Of a stretch of DNA of 64,000 nt, positions 34,321 through 43,243 are shown one piece after another. Made by a program: the position numbers and the translations under genes. The stretch lies in NCBI RefSeq assembly GCF_029889745.1, contig NZ_CP123639.1:1841501-1905500 (forward strand). The letters are read 5' to 3'. Under the pieces are notes generated by a model. That model saw only the letters and a list, made by a program, of their open reading frames with translations. It did no database searches and was not told where the DNA came from. Numbering within the stretch: the stretch's first letter is position 1; every line of letters begins with the position of its first letter. Source of the DNA: Ligilactobacillus faecis (GTDB lineage: Bacteria; Bacillota; Bacilli; Lactobacillales; Lactobacillaceae).

Positions 34321-36540
34321 ATGGAAAAAGACGTGATCTGGAGCGCAGAAGATGTGATCAATAAGTGTAAAGAGTATATGAATGAAGAACATGTAGCGAT
34401 CGTGCAAAAAGCCTGCGATTTTGCTACTTATGTTCACCGTGAACAATTTAGGAAGTCAGGTGAACCTTATATCGTTCATCCGATCCAAGTGGCTGCGATC
34501 TTAGCTGAATTGAAGATGGATCCAGAAACTGTTAGTGCGGGCTTTTTACATGATGTTGTCGAAGATACACCAGTTATTTTAGCTGATATTGGGGAATTAT
34601 TTGGAAAAGACATCGAAGTGATCGTTGATGGGGTGACCAAACTCAGTAAGATCCGGTATAAATCTCACCGTGAGCAGTTAGCTGAAAATCACCGTAAATT
34701 ATTACTTGCGATGTCAAAAGATCTGCGAGTGATCATTGTTAAATTGGCTGACCGTTTGCATAATATGCGCACTTTGAAGCACTTACGTCCAGATAAGCAA
34801 CGACGGATCGCAAATGAGACTTTAGAGATCTATGCTCCATTAGCAGATCGTTTGGGGATCAGTACGATCAAATGGGAATTAGAAGATACTTCTTTACGCT
34901 ATTTGAACCCACAACAATACTATCGGATCGTCCATTTAATGAACTCAAGACGTGATGAACGCTTGCAATACATCAACCAAGCGATCCAAGAGATCAAAGA
35001 TGCGATCGCTGATCTAAAACTTGATTGCGAGATCTATGGTCGACCAAAACATATCTATTCTATTTACCGCAAGATGCGCGATCAACATAAACAATTTAAT
35101 CAGATCTATGATCTTTTAGCGATCCGTGTGATCGTTAAGTCGATCAAAGATTGTTATGCTGTTTTGGGGGCGATCCATACAAAATGGACACCGATGCCAG
35201 GGCGTTTCAAAGACTATATCGCGATGCCAAAAGCTAATATGTATCAGTCTTTGCACACAACTTTGATCGGTCCGAAGGGGACCCCCTTTGAAGTCCAGAT
35301 CAGAACAGAAGAGATGCATCGTGTGGCTGAATATGGTATTGCAGCTCACTGGGCTTATAAAGAAGGGAAAACAGATGGTGTCAAGGCAACATCGACTGGT
35401 GAAAAGTTAAATTTATTCAAAGAGATCATTGAATTGCAAAATGAAGCTAGTGATGCTAATGATTTTATGGAAAGTGTCAAAGGAGATCTCTTTTCAGATC
35501 GAGTCTATGTTTTCACTCCTAAAGGTGATGTTTTCGAATTACCTAAGGGCGCTGGTCCATTAGATATGGCGTATTCGATCCACACTGAGATCGGAAATCA
35601 TACGACAGGAGCTAAAGTCAATGGTAAGATCGTCCCGCTTGATTATCAAGTGAAAAATGGTGATATCGTTGACATTTTGACCTCGCAAAATTCAGCTGGA
35701 CCTAGCCGTGATTGGCTTGACTTAGTGCATACGAATAAGGCACGAAATAAAGTCAAACGCTTTTTCAAACAGCAAGATCGTTTACAAAATATCGATCGTG
35801 GGAAAGATATTCTAGAGACAGCTCTTTTAGAAGATGGCTACGCTGTTCATCAAGTTTTGACGGCTAAAAATATCGACCGCGTCTTAGAAAGAAGGCATAT
35901 TTCGACTGAAGATGATATGTATGCTGCGATCGGCTTTGGTGAGTTACAACCAGCTGGGATCGTCAATATCTTGACGCAAGATATTCGCGAAGAGCAGGAG
36001 TTAAAACGTAAACAACAACAAGAAAAAGAACTGTTGGAAGATCATAAAGGGATCAAGAATGTTTCTGCTGATAAAAAGAAAAAACATGAAGAAGGCGTTT
36101 TGATCGAGGGGATCGATAATCTCTTAGTGCGCATGAGCCATTGTTGCAGTCCGATCCCTGGGGATGATATCGTCGGTTATATCACCAAAGGTCGTGGTGT
36201 CTCAGTTCATCGGATCGATTGTCCAAACGTTAAAAATGCTGAAAAAAATGGGACGCGGTTGATCGACGTTAGTTGGAATGTTTTACCAGATGCAAGAACA
36301 CATTATGATACTGACCTTGAGATCCAAGGCTATAATCGTTCAGGTCTATTGAATGACGTCTTGCAAGCGATCAACAATACGACTAAACAGTTGAATTCGA
36401 TCAATGGACGGATCGACCATAATAAGATGGCCACGATCGATGTGACTGTCGGGATCCGAGATAAAGTTCATCTACAACGTGTAATGGATGGGATCAAACG
36501 TGTGCCTGATGTTTATGTTGTGAAAAGAACGATCCACTAA
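34321..36540 (+). CDS. relA: Bifunctional (p)ppGpp synthetase/hydrolase (RSH)
   Basis: It makes and degrades the stringent-response alarmone. The 739-residue protein has the HD hydrolase domain (HPIQVAAIL, FLHDVVEDT near residue 70), the synthetase domain (SIYRKM and MPGRFKDYIAMPK), TGS (about 390-450, VYVFTPKGDVFELPKGAG), a helical/zinc-finger linker with CCSPIPGDDIVG, and a C-terminal ACT domain. An intact HD motif argues for a Rel-type bifunctional enzyme. It leads relA-dtd-HAD gene. No separate promoter pair was assigned. Confidence 0.97.
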   Translation: MEKDVIWSAEDVINKCKEYMNEEHVAIVQKACDFATYVHREQFRKSGEPYIVHPIQVAAILAELKMDPETVSAGFLHDVVEDTPVILADIGELFGKDIEVIVDGVTKLSKIRYKSHREQLAENHRKLLLAMSKDLRVIIVKLADRLHNMRTLKHLRPDKQRRIANETLEIYAPLADRLGISTIKWELEDTSLRYLNPQQYYRIVHLMNSRRDERLQYINQAIQEIKDAIADLKLDCEIYGRPKHIYSIYRKMRDQHKQFNQIYDLLAIRVIVKSIKDCYAVLGAIHTKWTPMPGRFKDYIAMPKANMYQSLHTTLIGPKGTPFEVQIRTEEMHRVAEYGIAAHWAYKEGKTDGVKATSTGEKLNLFKEIIELQNEASDANDFMESVKGDLFSDRVYVFTPKGDVFELPKGAGPLDMAYSIHTEIGNHTTGAKVNGKIVPLDYQVKNGDIVDILTSQNSAGPSRDWLDLVHTNKARNKVKRFFKQQDRLQNIDRGKDILETALLEDGYAVHQVLTAKNIDRVLERRHISTEDDMYAAIGFGELQPAGIVNILTQDIREEQELKRKQQQEKELLEDHKGIKNVSADKKKKHEEGVLIEGIDNLLVRMSHCCSPIPGDDIVGYITKGRGVSVHRIDCPNVKNAEKNGTRLIDVSWNVLPDARTHYDTDLEIQGYNRSGLLNDVLQAINNTTKQLNSINGRIDHNKMATIDVTVGIRDKVHLQRVMDGIKRVPDVYVVKRTIH

Positions 36541-36558
36541 AAGAGGTAAGGGAAAAGT

Positions 36559-37005
36559 ATGCGCGTAATATTACAGAGAAGTAAAAATGCTAAAGTTTCG
36601 ATCGCAGGCGAAGTCGTAGGGCAGATCGATCATGGACTCGTTTTGTTAGTCGGCTTTACAGCGACTGATAGTCGTGATGAGATCGAATATTTAGTTAAAA
36701 AGATCGTAAATTGTCGGATCTTTAGCGACGAAGATGGAAAACTCAATTTAAATGTCAAGCAAGTTCAAGGTGAGATCCTCTCAGTCTCGCAATTTACCTT
36801 ATACGCAGACACTAAAAAAGGAAATCGTCCAAGCTTTAGCAAAGCCCAAGCTCCTGAGCAAGCTCAAGCGAACTATGAACTCTTTAACGAAATGCTAGCT
36901 CAAACAGGAGTATCTGTAAAAACAGGTAGTTTTGGTGCTGATATGCAAGTAGAGTTGGTCAATGATGGTCCTGTAACGATCATTTTTGATACTGATAATA
37001 AGTAA
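36559..37005 (+). CDS. dtd: D-aminoacyl-tRNA deacylase
   Basis: It removes D-amino acids mischarged to tRNA. The 148-residue DTD fold shows the SQFTLYAD motif (SxQ) and the second signature GNRPSFSKAQAP (GxxP-like cross-subunit loop). It starts 18 nt after relA with AGAGGTAAGGG, the conserved relA-dtd pairing in Firmicutes. Confidence 0.97.
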   Translation: MRVILQRSKNAKVSIAGEVVGQIDHGLVLLVGFTATDSRDEIEYLVKKIVNCRIFSDEDGKLNLNVKQVQGEILSVSQFTLYADTKKGNRPSFSKAQAPEQAQANYELFNEMLAQTGVSVKTGSFGADMQVELVNDGPVTIIFDTDNK

Positions 37006-37018
37006 AGTAGGCAAAAGC

Positions 37019-37633
37019 ATGAAATATCAAAATTATTTTTTTGACTTTGATGGAACGTTATATGATACGTATCCTGGAATGGTCAAGGCTTTTTGTGAAG
37101 CTTTTTCAAAGCAAGGCAAAAAGCTTGATCCAAAAGAAGTTTATCAAGTGATGCGAAGTAGATCGGTACGTGAAGCTTATCGGCGTTATACTACACCTGA
37201 ATTAGATGAGGCAAAGCTTCATGCTGATTACAAAAACTTTGAAGCTCGCTATCAAAAAGAAGCTCACCCTTTTTCTGGAGCTCAAAAGCTTCTGGAAAAG
37301 ATCAAGGCAAGCGGTGGGCAAAGTTTCTTATTGACTCACCGAGATAAAAGTTCACTTGCACTTTTAAAGCGTGATGGCTTAGTTGGTTTTTTCTGTGATT
37401 TTTCAACGGCAGATGATGGTTTTAAAAGAAAGCCAGATCCAGAAGCCTTAAATTATCTTGTCTCAAAATATGGACTAGTGACAAGTGAAAGTGTCATGGT
37501 CGGAGATCGAAGTTTAGATATCGAAGCAGGACACAATGCGTTGATGGCAGGGGTCTTATTTGATCCTGATAAAAAGATCCCTGCAACTTTAGAAGTTGAA
37601 CAACGAGTGCAAAATTTAATTGAGATCATGTAG
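37019..37633 (+). CDS. HAD-superfamily hydrolase (phosphoglycolate phosphatase-like)
   Basis: The motif I FFDFDGTLYDT is at the N-terminus, followed by a helical cap, LLTHRDKSS as motif II, the Lys in FKRKPDPEAL and motif III MVGDRSLDIEAG. It is a subfamily IA phosphatase of 204 residues; substrate unknown. The start ATG 37019 has a GTAGGC Shine-Dalgarno; a longer frame overlapping dtd is not supported. Confidence 0.9.
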   Translation: MKYQNYFFDFDGTLYDTYPGMVKAFCEAFSKQGKKLDPKEVYQVMRSRSVREAYRRYTTPELDEAKLHADYKNFEARYQKEAHPFSGAQKLLEKIKASGGQSFLLTHRDKSSLALLKRDGLVGFFCDFSTADDGFKRKPDPEALNYLVSKYGLVTSESVMVGDRSLDIEAGHNALMAGVLFDPDKKIPATLEVEQRVQNLIEIM

Positions 37634-37642
37634 TAAAAAGGG

Positions 37643-37671
37643 GCGAGGAAATTTATCCTCGCTCTTTTTTT
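37643..37671 (+). terminator. Intrinsic terminator of the relA-dtd-HAD unit
   Basis: GCGAGGA/TCCTCGC with a 6-nt loop is followed after two bases by seven T. Confidence 0.9.
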
Positions 37672-37679
37672 GTGAATAA

Positions 37680-37696
37680 ATTTTGATAATCAAAAT
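37680..37696. promoter_or_regulatory. Perfect FabT-box-like palindrome
   Basis: ATTTTGATAATCAAAAT is a perfect 17-nt palindrome around its centre and resembles the FabT operator (AGTTTGATTATCAAATT type). It lies about 225 bp upstream of the FASII promoter, so it may be an auxiliary site. Confidence 0.55.
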
Positions 37697-37904
37697 AATT
37701 TTGAAATTTAATGATCCATTTTTGATAGTTATTAACTAATTTTTATATAAAAAATATTTATAAATATTGTCGATCATTTTCTAGAATTAGACCTTGGTCT
37801 ACAGGTTTTGACAGCGTTTATTTCATGATATCAAAGTATTTTAAGGTCAGTTGATAAAATATACAAAATTTGATATTTCTTAGAAGAACTGCGCTAAAAT
37901 TGAG

Positions 37905-37963
37905 TTGACAGTTAAAAATAAATATAATATTATTTTGTCATCGAATAGTTTGATATTCGAAAT
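37905..37963 (+). promoter_or_regulatory. FASII operon promoter with FabT operator
   Basis: TTGACA (37905-37910), 17 bp and TATTAT (37928-37933) form the promoter. AGTTTGATATTCGAAAT (37947-37963) is an imperfect FabT box just downstream of the likely start point. FabT with acyl-ACP as corepressor would block the operon when long acyl chains are plentiful. The stretch 37697-37904 is AT-rich with further TTTGAT half-sites (37870, 37831 region) and no gene. Confidence 0.75.
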
Positions 37964-37987
37964 ACTTTTTTAGAGTGGGGTGATAAT

Positions 37988-38437
37988 TTGGGAAAAATAA
38001 TGGATGCACAAACTATTATGGAGTTGATCCCTAATCGTTATCCACTTTGTTATATCGATTATGTTGAAGAACTCGTCGTAGGTGAAAAGGTGATCGCAGT
38101 CAAAAACGTAACGATCAATGAGCCATTTTTCCAAGGACATTTTCCTAAAAATCCAGTGATGCCAGGGGTCTTGATCATTGAAACGCTTGCGCAAGCAGCT
38201 TCGATCATGATCTTAAAAGATCCCGCTTTTCAAGGTAAGACGGCCTATCTTGGGGCGATCCATAATGCGCGTTTTCGTAAGATCGTCCGTCCAGGTGATG
38301 TCTTACGTTTAGAAGTAACACTGACTAAGCAAAAAGAAAATATGGGTCTAGTAGATGCCAAAGCTTTTGTAGGGACAAAGAAAGTCTGTACTGCCGAATT
38401 GATGTTTATCGTTGGAAACGGAGAAAATAGAATCTAA
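37988..38437 (+). CDS. fabZ: 3-hydroxyacyl-ACP dehydratase, first copy (FabZ or FabN type)
   Basis: The hot-dog-fold dehydratase has the active-site His in FFQGHFPKNPVMPGV and the helix Glu in LIIETLAQ. Two FabZ homologues occur in this operon. In enterococci and some lactobacilli one of the pair (FabN) also isomerises the trans-2 to cis-3 bond to start unsaturated fatty acids; which copy does so here cannot be told by eye. The TTG at 37988 follows GGGGTGAT; an ATG at 38000 is the alternative. Confidence 0.92.
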   Translation: MGKIMDAQTIMELIPNRYPLCYIDYVEELVVGEKVIAVKNVTINEPFFQGHFPKNPVMPGVLIIETLAQAASIMILKDPAFQGKTAYLGAIHNARFRKIVRPGDVLRLEVTLTKQKENMGLVDAKAFVGTKKVCTAELMFIVGNGENRI

Positions 38438-38464
38438 TGGTAATTGCCAATAATATTTGGTATT

Positions 38465-38481
38465 ATTTTGATATCCAAACT
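38465..38481. promoter_or_regulatory. Possible second FabT box between fabZ and fabT
   Basis: ATTTTGATATCCAAACT is a near palindrome of the FabT type, 35 bp before the fabT start. It suggests that fabT and the downstream genes have additional autoregulation. Confidence 0.5.
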
Positions 38482-38515
38482 ATATGGACTTCAAAATAAT
38501 AAGGCAGGGATCATG

Positions 38516-38962
38516 ATGGATAATACGAGTAAATATATCAATGACGCATTGGTCAAAGTTTATAGCGATATTTTGTGGATCGAAGAGCGAGAACTAAAAA
38601 AAAGTCGTTTCCGAGATCTTACGATCAAGGAAATGCATGCGATCAATGCGATCTCAATGTATAATCACAAAACAGCTTCAGAAGTCGCAAAAGAATTACA
38701 TTTGACGCCTGGTTCATTGACAGCGACAGTCGATCGACTAGTGAAAAAAGGTTACGTTGAACGACTACGTGGAAATGATGACCGCCGGATCATCCGGTTA
38801 GGTCTAACTAAAAAAGGGCGTTTGATGTACCGGGCCCATGATGCTTTTCACCATAAGATGGTCGAAAGTTTTTTACATGGCATGTCACTAAATGAAGTTA
38901 AGATCGTTGAAAAAGCGATCAGAAACTTAGAAGAATTTTTAGAAGATCATACTAAAGATTAG
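38516..38962 (+). CDS. fabT: MarR-family fatty-acid repressor FabT
   Basis: A winged-helix MarR protein of 148 residues starting MDNTSKYINDALVKVY. The recognition region is TASEVAKELHLTPGSLTATVDRLVKKG and the wing is RGNDDRRIIRLGLT. Its position as second gene of the FASII operon identifies it as FabT, which with acyl-ACP represses the operon. ATG 38516 is preferred: AGGGA lies 5 nt upstream. An ATG directly before it is too close, and an earlier start at 38444 is unsupported. Confidence 0.95.
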   Translation: MDNTSKYINDALVKVYSDILWIEERELKKSRFRDLTIKEMHAINAISMYNHKTASEVAKELHLTPGSLTATVDRLVKKGYVERLRGNDDRRIIRLGLTKKGRLMYRAHDAFHHKMVESFLHGMSLNEVKIVEKAIRNLEEFLEDHTKD

Positions 38963-38976
38963 AGGCTAAAAAGACG

Positions 38977-39957
38977 ATGGAAGAGTTAAAGATCATCCAA
39001 ACAGCCGGTTTTATTCCTGAAAAAGAAGTTAAAAATGCTGACCTAGCGCAAATAATGTCAACTTCAGATGAGTGGATCCAAACGCGTACAGGGATCAAAA
39101 AGCGGCATATCAGTTTGCAAGCCAACACTTCGGACCTATGCATTAAAGTGGCGCAAAAATTGCTTGAAAAAAGCCAGATCTCAGCTCAGATGCTTGATCT
39201 GATCATTGTAGCTACGATGTCGCCTGATAGCACCACACCAGCGACAGCTGCTATCGTTCAAGGTGCACTCAATGCCAAAAATGCTTATGCTTTTGATATT
39301 TCAGCAGCTTGCGCTGGATTTGTGTATGGATTGAAGACAGCTGCTAATTTTTTGAAAGATCCGAAAATAAAATATGTTTTATTGATCGGAGGCGAAGTTT
39401 TATCAAAGTTAGTCGCTTGGGATGACCGTTCTACGGCTGTTCTTTTTGGCGATGGCGCGGCGGGAGCTTTGCTAGCTATTGATCAGCAAACAGAAAGCGG
39501 GATCTTAGGCAGTGATCTTAAAACTTTCGGGCAGTTTAACACAAGTTTGACGGCTGCTAAAACACAGCCACTAAGTGAATTTCCGCCCAAAACAAATGAA
39601 AAGCGGTATACACCTTTTATGATGGATGGACGTGCAGTTTATAATTTTGCAACTGAGCAAGTGCCACGTTCATTACGTGACGCTTGTCAAGATGCAGGTC
39701 TCTCACTAGCTGAGATCGATCTTTTTCTGTTACATCAAGCAAATGAACGGATCATTAAGAGCATAGCCAAAAGATTAGACTTGCCGCTCGCAAAATTTCC
39801 GTTAGGGCTAGCTGAACTTGGAAATACTTCGGCAGCAAGTATTCCACTTTTGCTTGATGACTTGATCCAGAGTAAGAAGGTCACACGCGGGCAAACATTA
39901 GCTCTTTGTGGTTTTGGTGGTGGATTGACTATCGGTACACTGATCATCAAATTTTGA
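38977..39957 (+). CDS. fabH: Beta-ketoacyl-ACP synthase III
   Basis: It starts chains by condensing acetyl-CoA or a branched acyl-CoA with malonyl-ACP. The catalytic triad is Cys in DISAACAGFVYG, His in LLHQANERI and Asn in LGNTSAAS. The length of 326 residues is typical. AGAGG lies 10 nt before the ATG, 14 nt after fabT. Confidence 0.97.
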   Translation: MEELKIIQTAGFIPEKEVKNADLAQIMSTSDEWIQTRTGIKKRHISLQANTSDLCIKVAQKLLEKSQISAQMLDLIIVATMSPDSTTPATAAIVQGALNAKNAYAFDISAACAGFVYGLKTAANFLKDPKIKYVLLIGGEVLSKLVAWDDRSTAVLFGDGAAGALLAIDQQTESGILGSDLKTFGQFNTSLTAAKTQPLSEFPPKTNEKRYTPFMMDGRAVYNFATEQVPRSLRDACQDAGLSLAEIDLFLLHQANERIIKSIAKRLDLPLAKFPLGLAELGNTSAASIPLLLDDLIQSKKVTRGQTLALCGFGGGLTIGTLIIKF

Positions 39958-40077
39958 GCTAGCAGACATAAGCGACTAAAAAGCTTATGTTCTCAGTAGT
40001 TGAGTAAGCGCTATCTTTTTAGGGATATACCAATATATGAAAGGAAAGCTACGGTAAGCGTAGTCAAGGAAAGATAA
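39958..40077 (+). promoter_or_regulatory. fabH-acpP gap with two hairpins and a doubled Shine-Dalgarno
   Basis: ACATAAGC (39966-39973) / GCTTATGT (39983-39990) form an 8-bp hairpin. Then AAAGGA (40040-40045) is followed by GCTACG (40048-40053), a 5-nt loop and CGTAGT (40059-40064). A second AAGGA (40066-40070) precedes the acpP ATG. It could stabilise or separately boost the acpP message, since ACP is needed in excess. Confidence 0.5.
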
Positions 40078-40329
40078 ATGACACAAGAAGAAATTTTAAC
40101 AAAGATCCAAACGATCGTAAGTGAACAATTAGATGTAGATGCTGCAAAGATCGTTTTGACAGCTAATATCAAAGAAGATCTTGATGCTGATAGTTTAGAT
40201 GTCTTTGAGATCATGAACGAATTAGAAGATGAATTAGAGATCCAGCTTGAGGCAGACGAAAAGATCCAAACGATCCAAGATGTCGTCGATCATGTTAGTG
40301 CACAACTTGCTGCAAATGATGAAGCATGA
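40078..40329 (+). CDS. acpP: Acyl carrier protein
   Basis: The acidic four-helix protein of 83 residues carries growing acyl chains on a phosphopantetheine attached to the Ser in LDADSLDVFEIM. The C-terminal tail is longer than in E. coli ACP by a few residues. Its stop overlaps the fabD start by 4 nt. Confidence 0.97.
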   Translation: MTQEEILTKIQTIVSEQLDVDAAKIVLTANIKEDLDADSLDVFEIMNELEDELEIQLEADEKIQTIQDVVDHVSAQLAANDEA

Positions 40330-41255
40330 AAAAAGCACTGGTCTTATATAGTGGGCAGGGTTCCCAATTTGCTGGACTTGGACTTGATTTTTATGCGACT
40401 TATCCAGCATTTAAAAAAAGCATCGATACTGCAACAGAAGTGACAGGGCTAGAAGTGTTAAAGATCTTGGAGCATTGTCAGCAGGCCGCGACAAAAGAGC
40501 TCCAAGTCGCTTTGACTGCTTACTCTATTGGTGTTTATAACTGTTTATGTCACGAACATGTAGTAAAGGTCAAAGGAGCTTTAGGGTTATCGTTAGGTGA
40601 ATATCCGGCTTTGATCACAAGTGGTGCGTTAGATTTTTATGCGGGATTGAAACTCGTACAAAAGCGTGCAAAATTGATGCATAAAGAAGCAAAAGTTCAT
40701 ACCGGCGCATTGTTAGCCGTATTAGCACCAGATCTGCAAGAGATAAAAAGACTTTTGCAAAAATATAATACACCAAATGAAAAGATCTGGTTTGCAAATT
40801 ATAATGCACCCAAACAGGTCGTTTTAGGTGGTGGCAAGAAGGATCTGGTGCAATTTCAACAAGAGCTAAAAGAGCTAGGTAAAAAAGCGATAATGTTGAA
40901 TGTGGCAGGTGCTTTTCATACGCCATTATTTGCCCAAACAAGTAATGCGTTAAAAGCAGAAATGGCACAATGTACTTTTCAAGAACCATGTTTTCCTGTC
41001 TTTAGTAATACGACAGGGTCTGCATTTACGAAAGAAAACATACCTGAAATATTGGTTCAGCAAGTGATGCAACCGACTTATTTTGAAAAATGTCTATACA
41101 AAATGCTTGCACAAGAAAAGCCCGATATTTTACTTGAGATCGGACCTGGGAATACACTAAGCAAATTTGCACGGCAGTTGAGTGGAGCACCAAAATGTTA
41201 TCGTTTAGATACTGTCCGTGCTTATCAGCAAACTTTAACAGAGTTGAAAGGATAG
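40326..41255 (+). CDS. fabD: Malonyl-CoA:ACP transacylase
   Basis: It loads malonyl units on ACP. The nucleophile elbow is GLSLGEYPAL (Ser), with the GQGSQ motif at the N-terminus (YSGQGSQFAGL) and the catalytic His in GAFHTPLF. The length of 309 residues is normal. Its ATG overlaps the acpP stop (ATGA), so translation is coupled. Confidence 0.96.
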   Translation: MKKALVLYSGQGSQFAGLGLDFYATYPAFKKSIDTATEVTGLEVLKILEHCQQAATKELQVALTAYSIGVYNCLCHEHVVKVKGALGLSLGEYPALITSGALDFYAGLKLVQKRAKLMHKEAKVHTGALLAVLAPDLQEIKRLLQKYNTPNEKIWFANYNAPKQVVLGGGKKDLVQFQQELKELGKKAIMLNVAGAFHTPLFAQTSNALKAEMAQCTFQEPCFPVFSNTTGSAFTKENIPEILVQQVMQPTYFEKCLYKMLAQEKPDILLEIGPGNTLSKFARQLSGAPKCYRLDTVRAYQQTLTELKG

Positions 41256-41257
41256 CT

Positions 41258-41989
41258 ATGGAACTAAAAGGAAAAAATGTGTTTGTCTCTGGTTCCTCAC
41301 GCGGGATCGGGGCCCAGATCGCATATGAATTCGCATTAAAGGGAGCAAATGTTATTTTGAACGCTCGAAAAGAGATCGAGCTTGAACTGTTGGAAAAGAT
41401 CAAAGCAACAGGAGTCAAATGTGAGATCGTCTTAGGAGATATCGCTAGCACAGCTGATGTTACGCGCATGGTCCAAGAAGCTACCGAAAAATTGGGTCAG
41501 ATCGATATTTTAGTAAATAATGCTGGGATGACTCGTGATAATTTATTGATCAGGACTACTGACAAAGACTTTGATGAAGTCGTAGCGATCGATCTTGGAG
41601 GAACGTTTAAGATGACGAAAGCTTTTTTACAAAAGATGATGAAAAAAAGAGCAGGCGTGATCATCAATCTTTCTTCAGTCGTTGGGCTCTATGGAAATGT
41701 TGGTCAAGCTAGTTATGCAGCTAGTAAGGCTGGGATCATCGGGCTGACTAAGACGACTGCTAAAGAAGGAGCTTTGCGTAATATTCGTTGCAATGCGATC
41801 GCTCCTGGGATGATCACGACCCAAATGACAGCTGAACTAGATGATAAAACTAAAAAAGCGATCCAAGAAAAAATTTTATTGAAGCGGTTTGGAACACCCA
41901 CAGAGATCGCTAAAACAGCACTTTTTTTAGCAGAAAATGATTATATTACTGGTCAAGTCATCACAGTTGATGGTGGTCTAGCGTTTTAA
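41258..41989 (+). CDS. fabG: 3-oxoacyl-ACP reductase
   Basis: An NADPH-dependent SDR. The cofactor motif is SGSSRGIGAQIA, the NNAG motif is present (VNNAGMTRDN), and the Ser-Tyr-Lys triad is in NLSSVVG and YAASKAG. ATG 41258 with GAAAGGA upstream gives 243 residues; a longer frame reaching back into fabD is spurious. It starts 2 nt after fabD. Confidence 0.97.
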   Translation: MELKGKNVFVSGSSRGIGAQIAYEFALKGANVILNARKEIELELLEKIKATGVKCEIVLGDIASTADVTRMVQEATEKLGQIDILVNNAGMTRDNLLIRTTDKDFDEVVAIDLGGTFKMTKAFLQKMMKKRAGVIINLSSVVGLYGNVGQASYAASKAGIIGLTKTTAKEGALRNIRCNAIAPGMITTQMTAELDDKTKKAIQEKILLKRFGTPTEIAKTALFLAENDYITGQVITVDGGLAF

Positions 41990-42007
41990 TGAAAAGGAGT
42001 TGTCGAT

Positions 42008-43243
42008 ATGACAAGAGTTGTCGTGACAGGGATGGGAGCTGTGATGCCGTTAGGAAATGATCTAAAAGAATTTCGCCAAAATCTCTTTGCAGGACATTTA
42101 GGGATCGGACCGATCACTAAATTTGATGCGACTACAACGGGGATCACCAATGCTGGTGAAGTTAAAAATTTTGATGTGAGCGTACGTCTAGGAAAAAAAG
42201 CAGCTAAGCGCATGGATCTATTTTCGCAATATGCAGTTGATAGCGCTTTACAAGCAGTCGAGCAAGCGCAGATCACCCCTGAAAATACTGCTGCTAAAGA
42301 TCTGGGGGTCATCTTTAGTTCAGGGATCGGAGGTTTGACGACGATCCAAGAACAAGTTATTAAAATGCAACAAAAAGGCCCCCGTAAAGTGACACCGCTT
42401 TTTGTTCCTACAGCGATCATCAATATGGCGGCTGGCAATATCGCTTTGAGGATCGGAGCCAAAAATATTTGTACAGCGGTAGTTACTGCTTGTGCTTCAG
42501 GGACAAATGCGATCGGTGAGGCATATCGTCAGATCAAAGAAGGTCGTGCTCAAGTGATGGTCACTGGGGGAGCTGAAGCTTCGATCAATGAGATCGGGAT
42601 CGCTGGTTTTGCGGCTTTGACAGCTTTGTCACCTGAGATCGATCCTGCTAAAGCTTCGTTACCATTTGATAAAAAACGCTCTGGATTTGTGATGGGTGAA
42701 GGAAGTGGAGCTTTAGTGCTTGAGAGTTTGGAACACGCTAAAAAAAGGGGAGCTTCGATCTTAGGGGAGATCGTTGGCTATGGGAGCAATTGTGATGCTT
42801 ATCATATCACTGCGCCTGATCCAAATGGAACTGGAGCCATCGAAGCGATGCGGCAAGCTTTAGCTGAAGCAAACCTTGAGCCAGAAAAGATCGATCATAT
42901 CAACGCGCATGGAACAGCCACTAAAGCAAATGATACTGCCGAAGCTCAAGCGATCGCCAAAGTTTTTGGGGAAAATTCAGTTCTAGTTAGCAGCACAAAA
43001 GCGATGACGGGCCATTTACTTGGCGCAAGTGGTGCAGTTGAAGCGATCGCAGTTTTATTGAGTCTAGCTGCAGGGCAACTTCCGCTCAACCTAGGTCTAA
43101 AAGAGCAAGACCCAGAATGCCCAGTTACCCTTGTTACTAAAGAAAATAAAACGCCGTCACGTCTTGAGTACGCTTTGAGTAATTCACTAGGCTTTGGAGG
43201 GCATAATGCTGTTTTAGCTTTTAAAAAGTGGGGTGAAGATTAA
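42008..43243 (+). CDS. fabF: Beta-ketoacyl-ACP synthase II
   Basis: The elongating condensing enzyme. It has the active-site Cys in TACASGTNAIGEAYR and two His residues in NAHGTATKAND and AMTGHLLGASGA, followed by the C-terminal NSLGFGGHNAVL loop. The length of 411 residues is standard. AAAAGGAG precedes the ATG. It is the only fabF/B in the operon. Confidence 0.97.
   Translation: MTRVVVTGMGAVMPLGNDLKEFRQNLFAGHLGIGPITKFDATTTGITNAGEVKNFDVSVRLGKKAAKRMDLFSQYAVDSALQAVEQAQITPENTAAKDLGVIFSSGIGGLTTIQEQVIKMQQKGPRKVTPLFVPTAIINMAAGNIALRIGAKNICTAVVTACASGTNAIGEAYRQIKEGRAQVMVTGGAEASINEIGIAGFAALTALSPEIDPAKASLPFDKKRSGFVMGEGSGALVLESLEHAKKRGASILGEIVGYGSNCDAYHITAPDPNGTGAIEAMRQALAEANLEPEKIDHINAHGTATKANDTAEAQAIAKVFGENSVLVSSTKAMTGHLLGASGAVEAIAVLLSLAAGQLPLNLGLKEQDPECPVTLVTKENKTPSRLEYALSNSLGFGGHNAVLAFKKWGED

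Noticed and set aside
36986-37018. HAD-family gene start overlapping dtd
   Set aside because: The overlap extension lacks a Shine-Dalgarno; motif I starts directly after ATG 37019.
41195-41257. FabG start inside fabD
   Set aside because: The extra 21 residues are out-of-frame fabD sequence; the SDR fold begins right after ATG 41258.
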